Origin: Ciona savignyi
Lineage: Eukaryota; Chordata; Ascidiacea; Phlebobranchia; Cionidae
NCBI GenBank assembly: GCA_000149265.1
Contig: CH003205.1
Span: forward strand, 192,607 to 256,606
Reading direction: 5' to 3'
Length of the DNA: 64,000 bases
Shown: one piece after another, positions 13,701-22,616 of the stretch
How the letters are laid out: each line of letters starts with the position of its first letter
Numbering within the stretch: position 1 is the stretch's first letter
Notes under the pieces: model-generated
What the model was told of the DNA's origin: nothing
Seen by the model: the letters and a program-made list of their open reading frames with translations, nothing else
The model's database searches: none
Made by a program: the position numbers and the translations under genes

Positions 13701-16700
13701 ATTACCAGAACATGTTTAAAGTGTTCTGATAACTGTTAATCGTTAAGGTTTTTATAAAATATGCGATGAATTAAATTGAAATACATTTATGCAACCTACA
13801 TTGTAACTAATTATTGTTTCATTGTTTGTTCCTGTCCCCAGTTTTATTTATACGTCATTTCATGCATCACGAAATGAACCGCATGATTGGGTATGTGATG
13901 CATGCGATACGTGTCCTGGATCTGCATTCACCTTTTATGGTAGTTCTGTAGTGAACGGAACCGAGCGTTATATTGTAATTCGTTATTTCTGGTCTTCTGT
14001 AGTTTACGGAAGTATTTAAAGGCACAAGTTTCAGGTGGATGAAGTGTTCTTTATGGTATCGCACTATTTCTACAAATGTTAATTTGTTTCATTATTTTAT
14101 AGTTACCGCCACTGCTCCACTTCGCCACGTCATCACGCATCAACATCTACTTTGTATGTCAATAGTTAATACAAAACAATAATCAGAGTGGCGCGTAAGA
14201 CTGAATTCTGCCAAAAGGTCCGAATTCTGCCAAGTTGCATCTGCTGCCCTATCAGCAAAGCTACCTTACATAGAAAAGGAAAAGGAGCTACGAATGCGAC
14301 AAATCAACGCCGAAAAGGATCTCGAGATTACCAAAGTAAGTAAGGAAATTGCGGGAAAGGCTGCCACAAGCGCTGCATGTTTAGATGCTGAGCGCGTAGA
14401 AAATCCTTATGGGGAGTTATGCTGAAGATCTACCTGATAGTATACCACCGCCAATCTGTACTGGAGAAGTTGGTTCATCGACGGGTAGATTCACACCGTT
14501 TCGGACGTTAATCTTGGAAGCAGCAACGACACGCCATTCTGCACGTGAGTCTCAACAGTTTCGGTCTTTTCCAGCGGTGCATCGCTTGCCTACCATAAAG
14601 TTAGACATATTTGACGGAAATGTTTTGAAGTTCCCAGCATGGGAAACGGCGTTTGACGCGCTCGTAGAATCTAACTCAATATGTGTTGCACAGAAGTTGA
14701 ACTTGTTGAATCAACACCTTAAAGGCGAACCTAAAATGTTGGTTGATGGTTTCTTTCTCCTTCAAAGTGAGCACGCATACGTAGAAGCAAGATCAAAGTT
14801 AAATGAACGGTATGGAAACGAAAGCGTAATAGCAAAAGCTTTTATTGATAACGTTTATTTTTGGCCTAAGATCTCCCAAACTGATTTTGGTGGACTCCGT
14901 CGGTTTTCCGATTTTCTAAATCAAGTGGAAGTCGCTAAACAGCGTATATCTTGCCTAAATGTTTTAGATTACCCTACCGAGAGTGTGAAAATTCTTTCAC
15001 GATTACCACAGTTTGTCGTGAACCGGTGGCGCGCAGAAACGGCTCTATGGAAAACGTCACATTCAGGAAACTATCCACCCTTTTCAGAACTAGCCAAATT
15101 CATCACTAAAATTGCCGATCAGGAGAACATTCCGTAGTTGCAAGAGCTGCATGTGTCTAGCTATAGAAAAGTTAACGTGAATTCCTTTAGTACCAGAGCA
15201 CGAGACCGGGAGCGACCTGTGAGCGAGCAATATTGCCATTATTGCAAGGGAAGACACCACATCGACGATTGCAGCGCGTTTGCCAAAATCACGAGGCGGG
15301 ATAGGCACGAATTTATACTAACCAACAGAATCTGCTTTTCATGTGGGTCAAGTCAAGGTCACATCGCGAGGTACTGTCGAAACCGTGTAACTTGTAAGGT
15401 ATGTAATAAACTACATTTGACCTCGTTACATATAAATGCGGATATTGAAAGTACAGGCTGCCTATGTACTTCCACTAAACTAAATGAATGTGGCATAGAC
15501 CAATCCATGATTGTACCGGTAAGAGTACGCAGTAGAGCTAATCCTACTCTTCAAATCCAGTGTTACTGTATACTAGACGCCCAATCAAATAACTCATTTA
15601 TATCAGACGGGCTAAAGACGCAGCTTGGGCTGCAAGGGACTCCCACGTTGGTGGAACTAAGCACGATGCTGGGCTGCAAAGACGTGGTTTCTAGCGAAAA
15701 GATATGCGATCTGGAGGTGCAGAGCTTCGACGGCAAGGTTTCATTTGAAATTCCATACGTGTTCGTTAGACCTGATATACCAGCAAGTCGAAGCCAAATC
15801 CCTCGACGAGAGCACGCAAGAAAGTGGAATCATTTGAAAGGAATGTCAAGTAAGATAATTTCGTACCAGCATAATCTGGAAATAAGTATATTACTTGGGA
15901 CGAACGTTCCTGGCGCAATCAGACCGAGAGAAATAGTGGCGGGAGACGAATGCCAACCGTACGCACAGCGTTCAGCTCTTGGTTGGGGAATAGTAGGAGT
16001 CGTGCGTACAGAAGAGGTTGGTAATCCCTATTTAACTAAAGTTGTTTCGCATCGCTGCGTTGGGTACACGAAAGTAGAGAAAGGTCCAATACAAGCTCAA
16101 AATTGGCTCGATTCGGATTTTCAAGAAATATCCAACAATGCGAAGTCTGTATCGCAAGAGGATCGGAAGTTTCTAAATATTCTTGGCAAAAACATACAAC
16201 AAGGAGATGAAGGCCATAATGCATTGCCACTACCAATAAGAAACGATAATATACGACTTTCCAATAATCGAATTTGTGCAGAAAAACGTGTACGGCAACA
16301 GAAGAGTCGTTTTTGCAGCAACCCAAATATAAAGAAGTTTGCTTTGGAGAAAGGTGGGACTTTAGACGACCCAGGAGAAACAGAACCTCTTATACACAAT
16401 CAACTTTTAATCATGAAACAACGGCCTATGTTCTCACCTTGCAGTAAGTTCAAATCGTGCGGGATTTGTATTGTTGTCGCATGCGCCGCCGAGACCGATG
16501 GAGAGGACTTCGAAGAACGTTGGAAGCGACGTCGAGAACGTTGGAAGCGACGTCGAGAACGTTGGAAGCGACGTCGAGAACGTTGGAAGCGACGTCGAGA
16601 ACGTTGGAAGCGACGTCGAGAACGTTAGAAGCGAACTTGCGTAGTGAAGACGCAAATAGACGATGCCCCGACCCGACGGAGAGCCTTAAATAATGGATTA

Positions 16701-19700
16701 TCGTGTACAGTTTTGGGGGTCGTCATGTGTGTTGTGTAACGTGTAAAATTGGTTCAATTTTAGGAGAGCCATGTTCTGTCCCCAGTTTTATTTATACGTC
16801 ATTTCATGCATCACGAAATGAACCGCATGATTGGGTATGTGATGCATGCGATACGTGTCCTGGATCTGCATTCACCTTTCATGGTAGTTCTGTAGTGAAC
16901 GGAACCGAGCGTTATATTGCAATTCGTTATTTCTGGTCTTCTGTAGTTAACGGAAGTATTTAAAGGCACAAGTTTCAGGTGGATGAAGTGTTCTTTATGG
17001 TATCGCACTATTTCTACAAATGTTAATTTGTTTCATTATTTTATAGTTACCGCCACTGCGCCACTTCGCCACGTCATCACACATCAACATCTACTTTGTA
17101 TGTCAATAGTTAATACAAAACAATAATCAGAGTGGCGCGTAAGACTGAATTCTGCCAAGAGGTCCGAAAAAGATTAGGCACACGGCGCTGCCGAAACAAT
17201 TGTATTTGATAAGAACTTAGTATATCGGTGAAATGGACCACTTGTATTTTATAACTCATCATCAGTGGCAATTAGAATATTGTTTCGCATTTAAATCTCC
17301 CAATGTGGAATTTGGACTCAAGCTCATGCGTTAATATTTGTAAACCCACATCGTCATTGTTACGTCTTTACACGCTAAAAGTGTAAAATATAAAGCAGAG
17401 GGCAAGCACTAAATTTATAAAAGTGGGCCCGTCCGGGATTTGAACCCGGGACCTCTCGCACCCAAAGCGAGAATCATGCCCCTAGACCAACGGGCCGCGG
17501 TAAATTCATTTCAAAACATTCCATGTGATTACCAGAACATATTTAATGTGTTCTGATAACTGTTAATCGTTAAGGTGTTTATAAAATCTGCGATGAATTA
17601 AATTGAAATACATTTATGCAACCTACATTGTAACTAATTATTGTTTTATTGTATTTGATAAGAACTTAGTATATCGGTGAAAAGGAACACTTGTATTTTA
17701 TAACTCATCAGCAGTGGCAATTAGAATATTGTTTCGCATTTAAATCTCCCAAAGTGGTATATGGACTCATGCTCATGCGTTAATATTTTTTTTAAATCCC
17801 ACATCGTCATTGTTAGGTTTTTAAACGCTTAAAGCTGCTTTAATCAATAAAGCAGAAGAAAAGCACTAAATTTATAAAAGTGGGCCCGTCCGGGATTTGA
17901 ACCCGGGACCTCTCGCACCCAAAGCGAGAATCATGCCCCTAGACCAACGGGCCGCGGTAAATTCATTTCAAAACATTCCATGTGAGTACCAGAACATGTT
18001 TAAAGTGTTCCGATAACTGTCAACCGTTAAAGTTTTTTTTATGAAATGTGCGATGAATTAAATTAAAATACATTTATGCAACCTACATTGAAACTAATTA
18101 TTGTTTCATTGTATTTGATAAGAAATTAGTATATCCGTGAAATGGACCACTTGTATTTTATAACTCATCAGCAGTGGCAATTAGAATAATGTTTCGCATT
18201 TAAATCTCCACAATGTGGAATTTGGACTCAAGCTCATGCGTTAATATTTTAAACCCACCATCGTCATTGTTACGTCTTTACACGCTAAAAGTGTATTAAA
18301 TAAAGCAGAGGACAAGCACTAAATTTTTAAAAGTGGGCCCGTCCGGGATTTGAACCCGGGACCTCTCGCACCCAAAGCGAGAATTATGCCCCTAGACCAA
18401 CTGGCCGCGGTAATTCAATTCAAAACATTCCATGTGATTACCAGAACATATTTAATGTGTTCTGATAACTGTTAATCGTTAAGTTTTTATAAAATCCGCA
18501 ATCAACTAGAGAGTGTCAACCACGTGTTTAACCACCACAATTTGTAAATCACATGTCGTATGCCATATATACATGCTACAGGGTCCCTAACCACAATTTG
18601 TCTTTTATACACTGAGTATGTAGTTTGTTTCTGCAAGCATAAACGCATGGGTCCCATAGTTAACAGAGCAAACTTATTTTCCATGTTTAGTTAAATAAAG
18701 AATAAACGTTTTAAATTTACGAACATTTTACCACAAAATGTTTTAAATTAAAGCTTCTTTTCAAGCGCTGTGTTGAATTAAAGGCTAAATTTCCGAAAAC
18801 GGGCCCCGTTTTAGTTTTTTTTTTATAATTTCAGGGAATTCCCCCTGGGTTTGGTAGATAAGTTTCTGTTTTTTTACATAAGTGAGTCATGTTATGTAAC
18901 AATTCTTAAGTTTTAATCTGATTTGTCGACTTTTTGTTGGAGATGTCAGTGCGATATGGCATGCCTGCCACAATCATAATTTAGGACATATCTTTGTATT
19001 ATGGAAATTAACCTAATTAAATGTTTTCTTTTTTAAATTGTTTAAAGTGTCTAATGTTTTAACATTTTACCGAATTTTATTAAAATTAGAGCAGCCGTTC
19101 AAGCGCTATGGCCACTAAATCTAATTTATTAGAAAAAAAACGTTTTGATTTTTAACGTCTGAGGGGAATTCCCCTAGATTTGTTACCCAAATTTTTGGTT
19201 TCTGCATATTTAGACCATGTTGTCTTACAAATGTCCAATTTTCATTGCGATTTTATTACTCCTTTTGGTAGATGTCAGGGCGACATGGAATGCTTGTCAC
19301 AATCATGATTTGAGACCATATCCAATTGATTTTGGGTATTTCTCTAGGTAATTTTAATATTTCTTCCCAATTTTTAAATCAGTGAATAATGCACTTACAT
19401 TCCACCAATTCTAATTGAAATTGTAACAGCCGTTCAAGCGGTATGCCCAAAAAAGGCAATTTTTTAGAAAAAAATAGCGTTTTTGTTTTTAACGTCCCAG
19501 GGGAATTCCCTTTGATTAATCACCCAAAATTTTGGTTTCTACATATCTAAACCATGTTGTCTAACAAATGGCTAAGTTTTATTACGATTACATTATTCCT
19601 TCTGGTAGATGTTGGGGCGACATGGCATGCCTGTTACAATCATAATTTCAGAACAAAATCTAATTTTTGGGGTATTTCCCGAAGTAAATTTTTTATTTCT

Positions 19701-20442
19701 TTTAAGTGATAAATCAATGACTAATGCACTTACATTTCACCCAATCTTATTCAAATTGGAGTAGCCGTTCAAGCCCTATGCCACAAAAAGCGCAATTTTT
19801 CATAAAAAATACCGTTTTGGTTTTTAACCTCCCAGGAGAATTCCCCTTAATTTATTACCCAAAATTTTGGTTTCTGCATATCAAGACCATGTTGTCTAAC
19901 AAATGACAAAGTTTTATTGCAATCCCATTTTTCCTTCTGGTAGATGTCGGGGCGCCATGCCATGCCTGTCAAGCGTTTGACGAAAAAAAAAAGAAAAAAA
20001 AAACGAAAAAAAACGGACAAAAACAATATGTGTCCCATTTTTCCAAATGGGACCCATAACTATGCTATTTTTTCGTGCTCAAATTTTGCAAATTGAATTT
20101 CAAATACTGTTCTTAAACCGTCTGTTGATTTCGTACCAACCTTTATTTAGTTTTTATTTAAATCAGCTTAAACTGTTGTTTTATTAGGCATCTATTAATC
20201 AAATTTATACTTGCCCATTAAATGTTCTAGCCTATATATATTTACCAACGTATCCGCATAAGGTAAAGAAGGAAATACTTTAAGGCATAACACCTTGCAA
20301 TATTATTTATATTATACAAACACTTGCCTATGATAAAGTCGTATTCTTCATCGGGATGACTGATAGTAATTGAATAATACCAGCGCAGAACGTGTGGTAG
20401 TAGATAAGCTACCAAACAAATTATAACAACCTGTCTTAACAT
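1718..20442 (-). CDS. GMC-family FAD oxidoreductase (glucose/choline dehydrogenase-like), 13 exons
   Basis: Minus-strand exons 20442-20328, 6838-6778, 6382-6235, 3976-3700, 3526-3403, 3350-3125, 3069-2953, 2889-2783, 2719-2632, 2433-2241, 2183-2081, 2034-1915 and 1853-1718 keep phase at every junction and sum to 1815 nt, or 604 aa plus stop, the usual GMC size. Exon 1 has an N-terminal hydrophobic stretch ([15 protein letters not shown]), suggesting secretion or membrane anchoring, and ends YDFII. Exon 2 continues as [14 protein letters not shown], the GxGxxG FAD fold. Then come [28 protein letters not shown], the GMC signature [26 protein letters not shown], and the C-terminal active-site region [10 protein letters not shown] with [17 protein letters not shown]. 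The family oxidises alcohols or sugars through FAD; the substrate cannot be read from sequence. Intron 1 is about 13.5 kb with an AG|GCAAGT donor; intron 3 holds decayed repeats. The main risk is that exon 1 belongs to a lost paralogue. Confidence 0.85.
4055..4360 (-). repeat. Decayed Helitron-like fragment (CTAG-end half)
   Basis: Lies in GMC intron 3. It matches the subterminal part of the elements at 6942 and 37003 in reverse: atgggacccatgagtttatg followed by tttgtggttaaggaccctgt. The terminal CTAG end is lost. Confidence 0.6.
4381..4480 (+). repeat. tRNA-like sequence, probable SINE head
   Basis: A Pol III A-box-like stretch (tggccaaatggttaagacg) at about 4391 and a B-box-like gggttcgaaac at about 4460 are spaced as in a tRNA with a long variable arm (Ser/Leu type). 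The anticodon arm does not fold cleanly, so this is a tRNA-derived repeat rather than a functional tRNA. Confidence 0.4.
4575..5710 (-). repeat. Decayed Helitron-like element split by a SINE
   Basis: Begins with a worn copy of the hairpin end (ataggtccc, then acacatactgtttttgtcc). It continues with family motifs such as atctagaccatg in reverse and ccaggggaattacccaggg. The SINE at 5192-5486 interrupts it, and the family sequence resumes at gacgccccgatttctaccag. Confidence 0.6.
5192..5486 (-). mobile_element. tRNA-derived SINE, copy 1
   Basis: On the minus strand it starts with a tRNA-like head (ggcccgatggtctagcggtt, matching the A-box consensus). A central body follows (tgtccttgggcaaggcactt), then about 170 nt shared with 58867-59164, and a 3' tail of ATCCT repeats. 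The near-identical second copy fixes its boundaries. It has no coding capacity and depends on a LINE for movement. Confidence 0.8.
5711..6234. other. Intron 3 remainder of the GMC gene
   Basis: No exon, RNA gene or clear repeat recognised between the decayed Helitron-like element and the exon ending at 6235. Confidence 0.5.
6942..9047 (+). mobile_element. Helitron-like non-autonomous element, copy 1 (2.1 kb)
   Basis: Starts CTAGAGAGTGTCAACCACGT and ends in a hairpin, tgtcccaattttTCAATTGGGACC, followed by CATAA. Flanks are A on the left and TT on the right with no target duplication. No coding region. The interior is tandem units of about 336 bp, each with a GGGGAATTCCCC-type palindrome. It lies in intron 1 of the GMC gene. 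Read on the other strand the element ends in CTAG (a CTRR end) before a T, as Helitrons do. The start is TTATGGG rather than TC, so the class is tentative; a Helentron/HINE-type element is an alternative. Confidence 0.7.
7740..8960 (+). repeat. Tandem 336-bp units inside Helitron-like copy 1
   Basis: The landmark ggaattcccctt recurs near 7821, 8157, 8492 and 8827, giving a period of 335-336 bp. The landmarks atctagaccatgttgtc and gtagatgtcggggcgccatg recur with it. The last units are almost identical, so the array expanded recently. Confidence 0.85.
9200..10748 (+). mobile_element. Helitron-like element, copy 2
   Basis: Same CTAGAGAGTGTCAAC start and hairpin/CCCATAA end as copy 1, length about 1.55 kb. 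Its right flank (TTAAATTGAATTACATTTAT) is the start of a tRNA-Pro repeat unit. Confidence 0.75.
11029..11100 (-). tRNA. tRNA-Pro(UGG), copy 1
   Basis: 72 nt. The 5-bp anticodon stem CTCGC/GCGAG carries the loop TTTGGGT, anticodon TGG (plus 11066-11068). The T arm is CCCGG-GTTCAAAT-CCGGG. The 5' end GGCTCGT pairs with ACGGGCC through one T-G wobble. A TTTT terminator follows the gene. It looks functional. Confidence 0.95.
11484..11555 (-). tRNA. tRNA-Pro(UGG), copy 2, D arm altered
   Basis: Same fold and anticodon as copy 1. The D arm and A box read TTGTCCTAGGGG instead of TTGGTCTAGGGG, which breaks D-stem pairing and a conserved A-box G. It keeps the Pol III terminator (TTTTT). It may be weakly expressed or decaying. 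Confidence 0.85.
11936..12007 (-). tRNA. tRNA-Pro(UGG), copy 3
   Basis: Full cloverleaf with acceptor GGCCCGT/ACGGGCC, loop TTTGGGT and terminator TTTT. It shares the gaattatg variant before the D arm and the 3' flank with copy 7, so the two are sisters of one larger duplication. Confidence 0.95.
12108..13317 (+). mobile_element. Helitron-like element, copy 3, with empty site
   Basis: Inserted in a tRNA-Pro repeat unit. Left flank gcaatcaA and right flank TTAAATTGAA reconstitute the undisturbed unit (gcgatgaATTAAATTGAA, as at 17590). It therefore inserted between A and T with no target duplication. It is shorter than copies 2 and 4 by about one internal unit. Confidence 0.8.
13598..13669 (-). 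tRNA. tRNA-Pro(UGG), copy 4, acceptor mismatch
   Basis: Anticodon and T arms are intact. The 5' acceptor strand reads GGCCCTT, putting T opposite C at pair 6-67. Probably impaired or a young pseudogene. TTTT terminator present. Confidence 0.85.
13827..14224 (+). repeat. 5' LTR of the BEL element (3' end deleted)
   Basis: Collinear with 16772-17168; by eye about seven substitutions and one indel. The last 30 bp of the LTR and the adjoining leader are missing. The break lies in a repeated GAATTCTGCCAA, so the deletion may have used microhomology. Confidence 0.9.
14240..16628 (+). pseudogene. BEL/Pao gag and protease remnant
   Basis: A Glu/Lys-rich N-terminal coil ([18 protein letters not shown], about 14275) is frameshifted near 14410. 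The next frame (14409-15137) has the Gag core [20 protein letters not shown] typical of DUF1759. A TAG at 15135 interrupts it. The same frame (15138-16628) then has three zinc knuckles ([41 protein letters not shown]), the aspartic-protease-like motif [12 protein letters not shown], and [13 protein letters not shown]. The frame ends in the 21-bp tandem repeat. Polymerase domains that should follow are lost. A decayed Gag-Pro; no function expected. Confidence 0.85.
16515..16634 (+). repeat. 21-bp minisatellite
   Basis: Five full copies and one partial copy of a 21-bp unit starting gaacgttggaagcgacgtcg. The unit is a multiple of three, so three frames stay open (for example ERWKRRR). It stands where the pol region of the BEL element should be. 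Confidence 0.95.
16772..17198 (+). repeat. 3' LTR of the BEL element
   Basis: Complete LTR of 427 bp running TGTTCTGTCCCC...CGAAACA, preceded by a purine-rich stretch (aggagag) that could be the polypurine tract. The duplicated ATTGT follows at 17199. Confidence 0.9.
17425..17496 (-). tRNA. tRNA-Pro(UGG), copy 5
   Basis: Complete cloverleaf with all stems paired, anticodon TGG and TTTT terminator. It looks functional. Confidence 0.95.
17882..17953 (-). tRNA. tRNA-Pro(UGG), copy 6
   Basis: Identical in the mature part to copy 5, with the same flanking unit of about 430 bp. It looks functional. Confidence 0.95.
18335..18406 (-). tRNA. tRNA-Pro(UGG), copy 7, acceptor mismatch
   Basis: The 5' acceptor strand reads GGCCAGT, placing A opposite G at pair 5-68. 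Otherwise as copy 3, with which it shares the gaattatg variant. Probably impaired. Confidence 0.85.
18506..20059 (+). mobile_element. Helitron-like element, copy 4
   Basis: CTAG start after the same flank as copy 3 (ccgcaatcaA). It ends in the hairpin and CCCATAA, followed by CTATGC, which is unlike the tRNA unit, so the right edge is also the edge of the tRNA array. Confidence 0.75.
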
Positions 20443-20518
20443 ATTTATCCATACTATATCTAACCAGCCTGTTTAACACGTACACGATAAATTAATCATT
20501 AACGTATTGTTATTCAAT

Positions 20519-20640
20519 CTAAAGTTTCCTTGTTTGATCATGTCGGCCGCTTTCTTTCCGGTCATGTAACACGCAGCTTGCGTATTTGCTGATAGAATAC
20601 CCGGCAATATTTGTCCACTTTGTAAACCATATGTACAGAA
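20519..20640 (-). pseudogene. Broken last exon of a tandem GMC paralogue
   Basis: The minus strand matches the final GMC exon at 1718-1853: GGTTTACAAAGTGGAC, then [10 protein letters not shown]-like codons and KAADMIKQ. About 25 bp between KVD and the SANTQ segment is lost with a frameshift, and the splice acceptor is CATATG instead of a usable CAG. It lies 77 bp upstream of the intact gene's start codon, as expected for a head-to-tail neighbour whose other exons are gone or outside the readable part. Confidence 0.8.
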
Positions 20641-21078
20641 GTTTTTATTAATAAATACACCTAGTAAATTTAATCAAAAGCAATTAAAAAGCCCTAGAAA
20701 TCTTGCAGTGCCGCTTGGACGAATAAACAATCTTTAAATAAAGCGTTAAAAACACTAGGACTGTGAAATATGCATTTATTATGTATTACTGTACTTTAAA
20801 AAAACATTTGTTAAAGCGCCAAATAAACGTTGTATAAAATTTTTGGTCATTCAATTTACTAAACCAATCATGGTATGGTATACATATATATGTATATATA
20901 AATCAGTGTTGTAATGGATTGGGTTCCATTGTAAGACTATTTGACAAAAGTCTTAATAAAGGACCTAATTCGACCAAATTTATTTAAAAATCTTGCTGAA
21001 ACAATAGCCTATCTACTGAAGGTCTATATTTTAAACATTGCTTGCCCCATTTCACCCGGTTCTTAATTTATCGTTACA
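20641..21078. other. Spacer before the duplicated blocks
   Basis: AT-rich; includes a short palindrome near 20880 (tacatatatatgtatatata). No gene seen. Confidence 0.4.
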
Positions 21079-22616
21079 TAGTCCAATAAAGTAATAAAAT
21101 ACTTCGTTTACATTTAAATTTCAAGAGCTTAAATTATATTAAAACTATGTGTTTTAGCGTATTTACATTACGGTGATTACTACTTAAATATAAATTTGGA
21201 CTGTTCATCATATTTTGTCTTGCACATTCAAACTTAAAGGTCTTCTGAGTTAACATCTCAAAAAAAAAACTTGTAGGTCACCAGGAAGTTATATATCCTT
21301 GGTGACTAAGCTTAAATCGGATCATTTTAGTCTGGCTATTAGTTTGATATTTTGCTCCACAAATAGCAATCTAACTTTTGGCACGAAAATTGGCCTTTAT
21401 TCTTTGACTAAATATATCCACAATGACAACAGAACACAGATTCGATGAATAAAACGGATAAAAGTTGAAAAAAACTTCTCGGCTATAGATGCCTTTAATG
21501 GCGTCATGTAACATGATTAAATCTTCTCCTCAAAAACCACGTGTTTATATCATCTACTTACTCCCACCAAAGAGGCCATCACTCAACATATATGTGTAAA
21601 AGGGGGGTTAGTGATAACAACAACGTGAAGTACCTAATAAACAATAACGATTCGTGGATTTACTACAGGCATTTAAAACCACCACCCATTTCTATTAAAA
21701 AGGGCGAGATAAATCACTTACATGAATAACATTCACTATAAAATGAACAATGACAAACCTGGCTGCAAGCTTATAGGCTACATTTTAAAATAATATACAT
21801 GTATCTCGGTCAAATATATTAAATTTAAAATTTAACTGAGGTAAAATAGTAAAAACATTTCCAACATATTTGATAATTGAAAAATTGTGGTCTCTAGCTG
21901 CGGTTACAAGGTATTAAAAGAAATGAAGTAGCCCAAAATTATATATAAACGATGGTTTAGATGGCTATTACTTATTAAGACATCTGTGTGCGACCGGATG
22001 TAACGAGTGGTAGCCTCTCTAGTCATTATTTTTAATGAGTAACAATTGTGTAGATTTTCCGATGTTTGTTTGGTTAAAACCAGCATGTGCTCGGCTGCGC
22101 GCAAGTGTTCTCGTTTAGCTGTAAAATGTAAATGCTGATGTTGATTGTGCATCTGAGCTGTTTTTGGAGGGAAGAGTGCCAATGTACGAAGGGGTATAAA
22201 AATGTTTAAAAAATAATTTAAAGGGTTTTAAGTTTAGGTTGCAGATCCAAGCTTTAATTTTGAAAAAAAGCTATTAAGGACATTGCCTGAACTCAGTGAA
22301 ATGTTGTGTTCTACTAAATTGAAGGAGCGTGTAGTTCATACAAAGCACACTGTAATAGCTCCGGTAATCCGACGATGGGCCGCGTGTTAAAGCATCTTGC
22401 GTTTCCTCTTAACGGGGAATGACATATGTGAATAACTTGTCCCCAGCAGCCAAAAACGAGCAAATAATCAAGAATACAAAGCAATAAACAAAAAACACCA
22501 TTGTCGTATTTATTTTATTATTGCTGCAAGTAAAGAACTGCATAAGTCTTGGTCACGAAAACATAGGCCTACACAATTCCATACAAGGGCGCAATTGAAT
22601 TAACAAGCAAGAGTTA

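Larger units (their letters stand above)
13827..17198 (+). mobile_element. BEL/Pao LTR retrotransposon, internally deleted
   Basis: Two LTRs (13827-14224, shortened, and 16772-17198) with TGTT...AACA ends enclose gag and a protease-like region. The 5-bp target duplication ATTGT is at 13821-13825 and 17199-17203; one extra T precedes the 5' end. The empty site is visible in other tRNA repeat units (tttcattgtatttgataag). RT, RNase H and integrase are absent, and the 5' LTR end with its primer-binding site is deleted, so this copy cannot move by itself. Confidence 0.9.
10749..18505 (-). repeat. Tandem tRNA-Pro array, units of about 430-460 bp
   Basis: Each unit holds one tRNA-Pro plus the same flanks (catttatgcaaccta, catcagcagtggcaatta, gtttcgcatttaaatctccc). 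The order is unit 1-2-3, Helitron-like copy 3, unit 4, BEL element, unit 5-6-7, Helitron-like copy 4. The identical left flanks of Helitron-like copies 3 and 4 and the identical right flanks of copies 2 and 3 show that elements and tRNAs were amplified together. Confidence 0.85.

Noticed and set aside
16434-16693. Open frames over the 21-bp repeat on both strands
   Set aside because: By-products of a 21-bp tandem repeat inside a dead BEL element.
20242-20327. Extension of GMC exon 1 past the GC donor to the next stop
   Set aside because: Reading on destroys the FAD motif, whereas splicing at AG|GCAAGT to exon 2 restores VGAGTSG in phase.
21904-22182. 92-codon minus-strand frame repeated in three blocks (also 26506 and 33315)
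   Set aside because: It starts at TTG rather than ATG. The block copies differ at amino-acid-changing sites, and no splice or promoter signal is evident.
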